NCBI GenBank assembly: GCA_013329455.1
Contig: DUKF01000092.1
Location: forward strand, 1 to 5,171
Source of the DNA: Methanotrichaceae archaeon
Lineage (GTDB): Archaea; Halobacteriota; Methanosarcinia; Methanotrichales; Methanotrichaceae
DNA: 5,171 nt
Direction: 5' to 3'
The stretch's first letter is position 1; the number at the start of each line of letters is the position of its first letter. The translations under genes were made by a program, and so were the position numbers. Shown piece after piece: positions 1 to 4,707 of the stretch. The notes beneath the pieces were generated by a model. The model did no database searches. It saw nothing but the letters and a program-made list of their open reading frames with translations, and was not told the DNA's origin.

Positions 1-23
1 AAGCACTAAATGATCGGTCGAAG

Positions 24-178
24 TTAGATATTCATGACACCACCCACCAATGCTTTACCGGATCGATTTTGTGGTCCGGTATCCCTGAAGAACTCGATTC
101 CGGGGTCAAGCAAATCCGCAATTGAATCCCATTTTCGGGCAAAATAACGCATGGCTTTTTGTGTAGATTACCGTTCAT
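24..178 (-). pseudogene. Small frame-disrupted ORF, function unknown
   Basis: I do not recognise this gene. Reading leftward, an ATG at 178-176 lies 10 bases after a strong Shine-Dalgarno GGAGGTGG (196-189) and a TATA-like box. That frame begins MNGNLHKKP and ends at a TGA at 34-32. A second frame, MRYFARKWDSIADLL (start 152-150, stop TAA at 26-24, 42 residues), looks more protein-like but has no ribosome site of its own. The two are offset by one base. Adding one A to the run of five A's at 160-156 joins them into one 50-residue frame reading MNGNLHKKAMRYFARKWDS. That points to a single-base deletion, either real or a sequencing error. Alternatively the 48-codon frame from 178 is used as it stands, or neither is coding. 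Codon use is less GC-rich than in the central operon. Confidence 0.35.
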
Positions 179-188
179 CTCGCGTTTT

Positions 189-230
189 CCACCTCCAATA
201 TGTTATATGATGCTGAGTTATATATTTAAG
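189..230 (-). promoter_or_regulatory. TATA-like promoter and SD for the leftward small ORF
   Basis: On the minus strand a TATA-like tract, CTTAAATATATAACT (230-216), is followed about 25 bases later by the expected transcription start near 197. The SD GGAGGTGG (196-189) comes immediately after that. A second A/T tract, CATATAACATA (209-199), could act as an alternative box. The spacing fits a short-leader archaeal promoter serving the ATG at 178. The box is seen in the sequence; its use is inferred. Confidence 0.5.
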
Positions 231-456
231 TATTTGAGAATTAAAAATACCAATTAAGGTTTCTTGATGAAATAATCTAGAAATTATTGAACAATGTGAA
301 ATTGGAATAATAGATCTTAATTTTTACTGTTGAACAGAAATCGCCATGCATTACTTAAGGCCGCAAGCTATCGTTTCGCCAGGCGCAGCTTTCTGGGACT
401 TCTGCCACCTCCTACTGGGTGCCCTCGGCGACGATCCTGTCACCCACGTTCCCGCC
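231..456. other. Intergenic stretch without recognisable genes
   Basis: From 231 to about 340 the sequence is strongly AT-rich, unlike the GC-rich genes. It holds only weak symmetry: ATTATT/AATAAT arms at 283-288 and 306-311, and CTGTTGAACAG at 328-338. From 341 to 456 composition returns to GC-rich, and this part lies downstream of the quinone oxidoreductase stop. Frames crossing it carry no recognisable domain. On the minus strand, short T-runs such as GGTATTTTTAATT (254-242) could end transcription from the gene to the right, as archaeal terminators are T-rich, but the sequence does not decide this. Confidence 0.5.
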
Positions 457-1050
457 CTAGGGAGGGAAGTGGCTGCCGACAATGTCTCTGACGTCCGCCA
501 GCCAAGACCGCCTCTCCTCAGGCTTGCTGGTCACCACCACCGAGTACGTCTTTCTGCGAACGTCGGCAACGCCGCACAGATCGAAGACACAGTTCTTCCA
601 GAGAGTTTCAAGGGGATCGCCGAATGCCTCCAGCTCCCGCTCTTCCGGCGTGTTGGAGGTGTTGAAGATCAATGCCATCTTCGCCTTCAAGAGGCCGATC
701 GGAACGCCCTCGCCACCGTCCTCCTCAAGAAACTCGTAAGCGACTCCAGGTCTGATGACCCGGTCGACCCAACCCTTCAGGATCGCTGGAGGCTGCCCCC
801 ACCAGTTGGGATGGACGATGACGATTCCATCTGCGGCCGCAATCTCGTCGCAGTGCATCTGGACTGCGGGATCGAGGGGTGCTCCTTTTAGCATCTCGGA
901 ATCGGGGAGGATCGGTTCGAACTTCTCCTGGTACAGGTCGTGGAAGACAACGTCGTGCCCGTTACTCTCCAGCACCTCGACCGCTGCCACTGCTATGGCG
1001 TGATTGAAGCTTCCGACCTTTGGATGTCCGAGGATGACCGATATTCTCAT
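457..1050 (-). CDS. NAD(P)H:quinone oxidoreductase, flavodoxin-2 fold
   Basis: The product is a 197-residue cytoplasmic flavoprotein of the NAD(P)H dehydrogenase (quinone)/KefF/MdaB family, which uses NAD(P)H for two-electron reduction of quinones or similar acceptors. The N-terminal strand and phosphate loop are visible as ISVILGHPKVGSFNHA (residues 3-18), with the S-x-N flavin-phosphate signature. DLYQEKFEPIL follows at 38-48. The family core at 80-99 contains HPNWWGQPPAILKGWVDR, the P-x-W-W-x-x-P-A-x-L-K-G-W-x-D-R motif that shapes the flavin site. Length matches the usual 180-200 residues. A weak SD AAGGA lies 4 bases before the ATG. It stands 132 bases beyond the HEAT gene and probably has its own promoter. 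The true substrate is not clear: methanogens of this kind use methanophenazine or menaquinone-like carriers, or the enzyme may detoxify electrophiles. The family call is firm. Confidence 0.9.
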   Translation of the reverse strand: MRISVILGHPKVGSFNHAIAVAAVEVLESNGHDVVFHDLYQEKFEPILPDSEMLKGAPLDPAVQMHCDEIAAADGIVIVHPNWWGQPPAILKGWVDRVIRPGVAYEFLEEDGGEGVPIGLLKAKMALIFNTSNTPEERELEAFGDPLETLWKNCVFDLCGVADVRRKTYSVVVTSKPEERRSWLADVRDIVGSHFPP

Positions 1051-1093
1051 GGATTCCTTGAAAAATGAACTAGCATTCTTCAGCCCGGCTCTG

Positions 1094-1104
1094 GATTAAT
1101 AGGC
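1094..1104 (-). promoter_or_regulatory. Possible TATA-like box for the quinone oxidoreductase
   Basis: On the minus strand GCCTATTAATC (1104-1094) sits about 45-50 bases before the ATG at 1050. It would place the start of transcription near 1073 and give a leader of roughly 20 bases. CAGCC (1081-1085) and GGCTG (1102-1106) form a weak inverted repeat around it. This is suggestive only; read-through from the operon to the right is also possible. Confidence 0.35.
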
Positions 1105-1146
1105 TGGTGAGGGGGGACTTTGAGGCAGACACGGCGCTGGCGGCCC

Positions 1147-1171
1147 TCAGGCCACCCCCCCTCGGGCCTGA
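1147..1171 (-). terminator. Hairpin downstream of the HEAT gene, possible terminator
   Basis: TCAGGCC (1147-1153) and GGCCTGA (1165-1171) form a perfect seven-base-pair stem with an 11-base loop holding a C-run (G-run on the minus strand). It starts 12 bases beyond the stop of the HEAT gene. No T-run follows on the minus strand, so it is not a standard intrinsic terminator. It may mark or stabilise the 3' end of the ior operon transcript. Confidence 0.35.
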
Positions 1172-1182
1172 AAGAAAGCCCT

Positions 1183-1725
1183 TTATTTATCCTCCGGCTC
1201 CTTTTTCTCAGGGTTTTTCGCCTGCTCGTGAGCGATGATCGAGGCCTTGGCATGAACCCTGACGAAGGCGCTCTCATCCTCCTCGGCCGTCCTCTTCAGG
1301 ATATCCATGGACTTTTCGTCCATCATCTCGCCCAGAACCCAGGCCGCGCCGCCCCGCATCTCCTCGTTCGCATCCTTGTCCAGGAGAAGCTCTGCCATCC
1401 TGTTTTGGACGAGGTCTTTTCCCATGGCGGCAAGGCCCACCATGGCGTTGGCCTTGACGACGTCTTCGGGGTCCTTAAGGGCGGAAACGAGGGGCTCCAC
1501 CACTTCCGGCCCACCCTTCCTGGCGAGGGCGTTGACGGCGTTCGCCCTGACGAGCATGTTGCCTTCCTTGGTGACGACCTCGACGAGCTTCTCGACCGAC
1601 CAGGCGGCATCGGGCAGGTTCTCGGGAACCTGGGGGCCGGCCAAGGCGTCGATCGCCTCGGTCTCGCCCAGGGGGACGGCCTTTGGCTTCTCTTTCTTCC
1701 CAGTCTCCTTCTTCTCTTCGGCCAT
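1183..1725 (-). CDS. HEAT-repeat (PBS-lyase type) protein
   Basis: A 180-residue soluble protein with no signal peptide. Residues 1-18 are a lysine/glutamate-rich tail. About four short helical repeats follow, at roughly 44-71, 74-102, 104-134 and 137-167, and then a charged C-terminal tail (168-180). The repeats show the HEAT/PBS-lyase pattern, for example VRANAVNALARKG (59-71), VKANAMVGLAAMG (90-102) and MRGGAAWVLGEM (123-134). These repeats build a curved helical scaffold for binding other proteins and carry no catalytic residues. The ATG lies 17 bases after the iorB stop with no visible SD, so translation may depend on coupling to iorB. The place in the operon suggests a partner, assembly or regulatory role for indolepyruvate oxidoreductase, but this is inference. 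The repeat class is fairly certain; the function is unknown. Confidence 0.85.
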   Translation of the reverse strand: MAEEKKETGKKEKPKAVPLGETEAIDALAGPQVPENLPDAAWSVEKLVEVVTKEGNMLVRANAVNALARKGGPEVVEPLVSALKDPEDVVKANAMVGLAAMGKDLVQNRMAELLLDKDANEEMRGGAAWVLGEMMDEKSMDILKRTAEEDESAFVRVHAKASIIAHEQAKNPEKKEPEDK

Positions 1726-1742
1726 AGGCTAAGAAATGCAAC

Positions 1743-2330
1743 CTATTCTACTTCAATTTTTCCAAGTTCGAAGGCCTTCCTGTTGATCTCCAGGAACTTG
1801 GCGGGAACTGTCTCCGAGAGCGCCTCCATGAGGGTCGCCTCCTCGATGGGAAGGTGCTTGGATAGGGCTCCGAGCATCACGACGTTCGTCGCCTGGGGGC
1901 TACCTGCTTTCGTCGCAAGGCCCGTGGCGTCCATCGCCCGGACCTCGGAGCAAGCGTTTCTGATCGGTGCCAGGATCTCCTCCATCGGCGGGTAGCTGGC
2001 TTGGCCCGTGGTCACGGTTACGGGGAGGACCGGTTTTGTGTTCACCAGGGCGACCCCTTCTGAAGATAGGTAGTGGGCGTACCTGAGCGCCTCTGCGGGC
2101 TCCATGGCGATGAGAACGTCCGCGCTTCCCGGAGATATCATGGCGCTATAGTTGCACCCGACCCTGATGTGGTTGATGACGCTTCCGCCCCGCTGTGCCA
2201 TGCCGTGGGTCTCGACGCCCCGGACCGATAGGCCCGCCAACATGGCTGCCCTGCCGATAATCTCCGAAATCAGGATAACGCCCTGGCCGCCGACCCCGAC
2301 GACTACGACGTCGCACTCTGAAGTTCTCAT
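1743..2330 (-). CDS. iorB: Indolepyruvate:ferredoxin oxidoreductase, beta subunit
   Basis: A 195-residue gamma/delta-type domain of the 2-oxoacid:ferredoxin oxidoreductase superfamily, the smaller partner of IorA. Near the N-terminus VVVVGVGGQG (8-17) is the G-x-G-G-Q-G signature. VETHGMAQRGGSVINHIR (39-56) is the conserved block after it, typical of IorB and of pyruvate oxidoreductase gamma chains. With IorA it forms the enzyme that converts indolepyruvate and other aryl pyruvates plus CoA to aryl acetyl-CoA, CO2 and reduced ferredoxin, or runs in reverse in biosynthesis. I chose the ATG at 2330: it overlaps the iorA stop as ATGA and is preceded by AGGTGGTGA, a strong SD. The longer frame reaching 2453 lies wholly inside iorA, and its extra 41 residues look random. 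Length agrees with the family (about 190-200). Confidence 0.95.
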   Translation of the reverse strand: MRTSECDVVVVGVGGQGVILISEIIGRAAMLAGLSVRGVETHGMAQRGGSVINHIRVGCNYSAMISPGSADVLIAMEPAEALRYAHYLSSEGVALVNTKPVLPVTVTTGQASYPPMEEILAPIRNACSEVRAMDATGLATKAGSPQATNVVMLGALSKHLPIEEATLMEALSETVPAKFLEINRKAFELGKIEVE

Positions 2331-4132
2331 TTCACCACCTCGATCGCCTTCTGGGGACATATCTGGGCACAGACCCCACACCCTGAACAGAGGGCGTTTA
2401 TCTTCGCGACCTCTCCATCGAACTCGATGGCGGGACAGCCAAATCTGACGCATTTCTTACACCCGCCGCACTTATCCTCGTCGACCTTGAACTTCGGTCG
2501 CCGAACACCGGATCTGATGGCGCTGATGACGCAGGCCTGCTTTGCCAACACCACCGAGAGGCCCGGATGGTCTCTGGCCCTCTCGAAGGTCTCGATCATT
2601 GATTCGAGGTCGTAAGGGTCGGCGGTCTCGACGAAGCCCACGCCGAGAGATCGGCATATATCCTCAAGGGAGAGGCTGGGCGAGGTCTCACCGCAGGCTG
2701 TGCACCCGGTCCCGGGATGGGGTTGGTGGCCCGTCATGGCGGTGATGGAGTTGTCGAGGATCGTCACCGTCATCCTGGCGTCGTTGTAGGCGGCGTTGAG
2801 CAGGCCGGTTAGGCCCGAGTGGAGGAAGGTCGAGTCGCCCAAAACGGCGCATATGCCCTTCTCCTCACCGCCGAACCTGATCCCGGCGCCGACGGTGATG
2901 CTCGCCCCCATGCACAGACACGTGTCGACAGTCCCCATCCCGACGCCCATGGTGTAGCATCCGATGTCGTTCGGGTAGATCGCGTCCTTGCCGAAGGCCT
3001 TTTTCATGGCGTAGTAGGTGGCCCTGTGGCTGCAGCCGGGACAAAGTGTGGGTGGCCTCGGCGGCAAAATCGAGAGAACTTCGGGGCTCATTTCTGGAGC
3101 CGTCTTTTTGGGAAGGCCGATCATCTCGGCGATGGCGTTTCTGACGGTGAGGGGATCAAGCTCACCGACGCTCGGGACGTGGCCGGACCTCTTGCCCAGG
3201 ATCTCGACTTTCGGGTTTCGCTCTTTTGCCACCATCTCAGCGAACTCCTCGACGACGGGGTCCAACTCCTCTATCACCAGGACCCTCTCAACCCGTTCCA
3301 GGAAATCACCGATCATCTCTCTGGGCATCGGGTAGGTCCCTATCCTCAAAAGTGAGACGTCGGCCTCAAGCTCTGCGATCGCCTCTTCGGCGTAGAGGCC
3401 GGCGATCCCCGAAGCTATGACGCCGATCTTGCCCCTCATCTCGGCCTTGTTCCAGACCTCTTTTGCAAGGGCGGCCTCGATCCCGGCCTGCTTGTCCAGA
3501 AGCTCGACGTGAAGGGGCCTTGCGTGAACCGGCAAGGCCACCCTCTTCGGAGGATTCTTCTCGAAACTCGGATTTTCTTTTCTTTTTCCGGGAGACCCGA
3601 CCTCGACGTCGGACCTGGCGTGGGATACCCTGGTCGTAGGTCTCACCATCACCGGAACCCCGAACTCTTCGGAAAGGGCGAAAGCCCGCAAGATCATGTC
3701 TCTTGCCTCCTGGGGGTCGGCGGGGTCGAGGCAGGGGACGCGGGCGAAATGGGCGTACCTCCTGGAGTCCTGCTCGTTCTGGGACGAGTGGCAGTAGGGG
3801 TCGTCGGCAGAGATCACCACCATCCCGCCCCCGACGCCGAGGTATGCCAGGGTCATGAAGGGGTCTGCGGCGACGTTCAGACCCACGTGTTTCATGGTGA
3901 CGACGGACCGAGTTCCCGTCCAGGAGGCTCCGATCGCCACCTCCATGGCCACCTTCTCGTTCACAGACCATTCGACGTGGATCCCGTGCTCCTTGGCGAG
4001 GGGAGCGAGAAAGTCCACGATCTCGGAGGAGGGGGTTCCGGGATAGCCCGAGACGACTCCCGCCCCCGCCTCCAGGATGCCCTTGGCGATGGCGACGTTT
4101 CCCAGCAGATATTCTCTCAAGATAAAAACCAT
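2327..4132 (-). CDS. iorA: Indolepyruvate:ferredoxin oxidoreductase, alpha subunit
   Basis: A 601-residue thiamine diphosphate (ThDP) and iron-sulfur subunit, full length for archaeal IorA (about 600-650). The N-terminal pyrimidine-binding domain shows SGYPGTPSSEI (28-38) and VNEKVAMEVAIGASW (57-71), which includes the catalytic-type glutamate. The centre is a transketolase-C-like domain (about 235-320). The pyrophosphate-binding domain opens with LCPGCSHR (363-370) and carries GDSTFLHSG (432-440) and DNSITAMTGHQ (460-470), where the ThDP/Mg site lies. The C-terminus holds two ferredoxin-like clusters: C555, C558, C561, C566-P with the odd CX2CX2CX4CP spacing known in this family, and C582, C585, C588, C592-P. 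The enzyme is cytoplasmic and ferredoxin-dependent. It heads the operon; ATG 4132 is the first start in the frame and only AAGG abuts it, so the leader may be short or the message weakly SD-led. No phenylacetyl-CoA ligase or ADP-forming CoA ligase gene, frequent ior partners, is in the window. Confidence 0.97.
   Translation of the reverse strand: MVFILREYLLGNVAIAKGILEAGAGVVSGYPGTPSSEIVDFLAPLAKEHGIHVEWSVNEKVAMEVAIGASWTGTRSVVTMKHVGLNVAADPFMTLAYLGVGGGMVVISADDPYCHSSQNEQDSRRYAHFARVPCLDPADPQEARDMILRAFALSEEFGVPVMVRPTTRVSHARSDVEVGSPGKRKENPSFEKNPPKRVALPVHARPLHVELLDKQAGIEAALAKEVWNKAEMRGKIGVIASGIAGLYAEEAIAELEADVSLLRIGTYPMPREMIGDFLERVERVLVIEELDPVVEEFAEMVAKERNPKVEILGKRSGHVPSVGELDPLTVRNAIAEMIGLPKKTAPEMSPEVLSILPPRPPTLCPGCSHRATYYAMKKAFGKDAIYPNDIGCYTMGVGMGTVDTCLCMGASITVGAGIRFGGEEKGICAVLGDSTFLHSGLTGLLNAAYNDARMTVTILDNSITAMTGHQPHPGTGCTACGETSPSLSLEDICRSLGVGFVETADPYDLESMIETFERARDHPGLSVVLAKQACVISAIRSGVRRPKFKVDEDKCGGCKKCVRFGCPAIEFDGEVAKINALCSGCGVCAQICPQKAIEVVK
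2331..2340 (-). promoter_or_regulatory. Shine-Dalgarno for iorB inside the end of iorA
   Basis: On the minus strand AGGTGGTGAA lies directly before the iorB ATG and within the last codons of iorA. It fixes the start at 2330 and, with the ATGA overlap, indicates that the two subunits are translationally coupled for equal supply. Confidence 0.75.
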
Positions 4133-4146
4133 CCTTGAACGTGTTT

Positions 4147-4163
4147 TATCCGCGAGGCGGATA
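4147..4163. promoter_or_regulatory. Perfect palindrome at the iorA promoter, candidate operator
   Basis: TATCCGC GAG GCGGATA: seven-base arms with a three-base centre, lying 15 bases upstream of the iorA ATG. It falls at the place where a transcript from the TATA-like box at 4170-4179 would begin (about 4150). It could be a repressor site or a 5'-end hairpin. The symmetry is seen in the sequence; the role is inferred. Confidence 0.45.
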
Positions 4164-4169
4164 CGGCTT

Positions 4170-4179
4170 GATTAATGAT
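4170..4179 (-). promoter_or_regulatory. Possible TATA-like box for the ior operon
   Basis: On the minus strand ATCATTAATC (4179-4170) lies about 40-47 bases before the iorA ATG. It would give a transcription start near 4150 and a leader under 20 bases. A second A/T tract, GGATAAAAC (4151-4143), is too close to the ATG to serve as a TATA box. Confidence 0.4.
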
Positions 4180-4191
4180 CGTACGGTCTGG

Positions 4192-4253
4192 GGTGCTCAT
4201 CCTTTCGATAAAGCCGTTTCGCGGCCAGAGCGTTTTTCGGAAAGATGAGCACC
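4192..4253. repeat. Long inverted repeat with nested hairpin between divergent genes
   Basis: GGTGCTCATC (4192-4201) and GATGAGCACC (4244-4253) are perfect ten-base complementary arms. After a one-base bulge (4202) the pairing goes on with TTTC (4203-4206) and GAAA (4240-4243). Inside, GCCG (4213-4216) and CGGC (4222-4225) make a small nested stem. It occupies the gap between iorA (minus) and the lipoprotein (plus). It may be a shared operator pair, an RNA structure in a 5' leader, or a remnant of a mobile sequence. No target-site duplication is visible. Confidence 0.6.
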
Positions 4254-4290
4254 AAAACGTTCTTCGCCTGATAAGTTCTAAGGAGAAAGT

Positions 4291-4296
4291 GGAGGA
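4291..4296 (+). promoter_or_regulatory. Shine-Dalgarno of the lipoprotein gene
   Basis: GGAGGA at 4291-4296 is a strong SD. Good spacing (6-7 bases) would put the start codon near 4303, where the sequence reads ATC. The first usable canonical start, GTG at 4330, is over 30 bases away, so this site argues against 4330. Confidence 0.65.
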
Positions 4297-4302
4297 ATTA
4301 TC

Positions 4303-4554
4303 ATCAAGAGATCGATCAATCTCCTTTGTGTGGTGATGCTGGCGGTGGCGCTGGTCGCCTTCGCAGGATGCACGGAGAAATCGCCCGAGTCTGAAGCTGC
4401 AGGCTCAGAGTCGGCGGCGGGCGCTGAGGAAGAGGTATCGAACGAGACGACGGTGAACGAGAGCTGCGAGGAGGAGTACACCAAGTTTACGACCTGTCCT
4501 GCTGACGAAATTGAACCGAAGCTCGATTCAAAGGAAGAGCCATCACCGGGATGA
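4303..4554 (+). CDS. Small lipoprotein, start codon non-canonical or mutated
   Basis: A short secreted lipoprotein I cannot assign further. Read from 4303 it has 83 residues: basic KRS, a hydrophobic core (5-21), then the lipobox AFAGC with the lipid-bearing cysteine at 23. An acidic, serine/alanine/glutamate-rich linker follows (24-55), with NETT and NES N-glycosylation sequons, and then a tail holding two more cysteines (SCEEEYTKFTTC) and a proline-ending C-terminus. It should sit on the outer face of the membrane. The frame has no ATG, GTG or TTG between the stop at 4279 and GTG 4330, and starting at 4330 would lose the basic N-terminus. The SD points to the ATC at 4303 (or ATC 4300), which differs by one base from ATG. 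It is divergent from iorA. The short length and lack of a domain could mean a C-terminal truncation. Confidence 0.6.
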   Translation: MKRSINLLCVVMLAVALVAFAGCTEKSPESEAAGSESAAGAEEEVSNETTVNESCEEEYTKFTTCPADEIEPKLDSKEEPSPG

Positions 4555-4603
4555 GCTCGTTGGCCTGAAAGGAAGCTATTTTTCGATATCACGAATCTGC
4601 TGC

Positions 4604-4618
4604 GCCGTCCTGGACGGC
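4604..4618. promoter_or_regulatory. Perfect 15-base palindrome upstream of the decarboxylase promoter
   Basis: GCCGTCC T GGACGGC has seven-base arms around one base. It ends eight bases before the TATA-like box, the spot where an archaeal activator or repressor often binds. It could also be a 3' hairpin of the lipoprotein transcript, which ends 50 bases upstream; a T-run (4579-4583) also lies in that spacer. Confidence 0.45.
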
Positions 4619-4622
4619 AACC

Positions 4623-4635
4623 TAACTTATTTATC
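4623..4635 (+). promoter_or_regulatory. TATA-like box for the acetolactate decarboxylase
   Basis: TAACTTATTTATC is the only A/T tract of TATA type in the spacer. It predicts a transcription start near 4655 and a leader of about 50 bases before the ATG at 4708. Confidence 0.45.
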
Positions 4636-4693
4636 CTCTCCCGGATCTCGGAACTTGCGCGGGAATGGCACAACGACGAAACCGCTGTTCTCC

Positions 4694-4703
4694 GGATGTG
4701 ATC
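4694..4703 (+). promoter_or_regulatory. Shine-Dalgarno of the acetolactate decarboxylase
   Basis: GGATGTGATC differs by one base from the full anti-SD complement GGAGGTGATC and ends four bases before ATG 4708. It settles the start and so includes the signal peptide. Confidence 0.7.
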
Positions 4704-4707
4704 CTCA

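Noticed and set aside
34..147. Plus-strand 37-codon frame starting MTPPTNALPD
   Set aside because: No promoter or SD on that strand, whereas the minus strand has both.
283..311. ATTATT/AATAAT inverted repeat as a terminator or att site
   Set aside because: Six-base arms in very AT-rich sequence are expected by chance.
346..891. Plus-strand frame of 181 codons opposite the quinone oxidoreductase
   Set aside because: It has no recognisable domain and is antisense to a gene with clear flavodoxin-2 motifs; a GC-rich shadow frame.
1120..1995. Plus-strand frame of 291 codons across the HEAT gene and iorB
   Set aside because: It crosses two well-supported minus-strand genes and shows no family motif; composition follows the complementary strand.
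2331..2453. Upstream extension of iorB
   Set aside because: The extra 41 residues overlap the ferredoxin domain of iorA in another frame; the family N-terminus and the SD both support 2330.
2819..3355. Plus-strand frame of 178 codons inside iorA, and the similar one at 3509-4138
   Set aside because: Both are antisense to a full-length, motif-complete iorA and carry no known domain or ribosome site.
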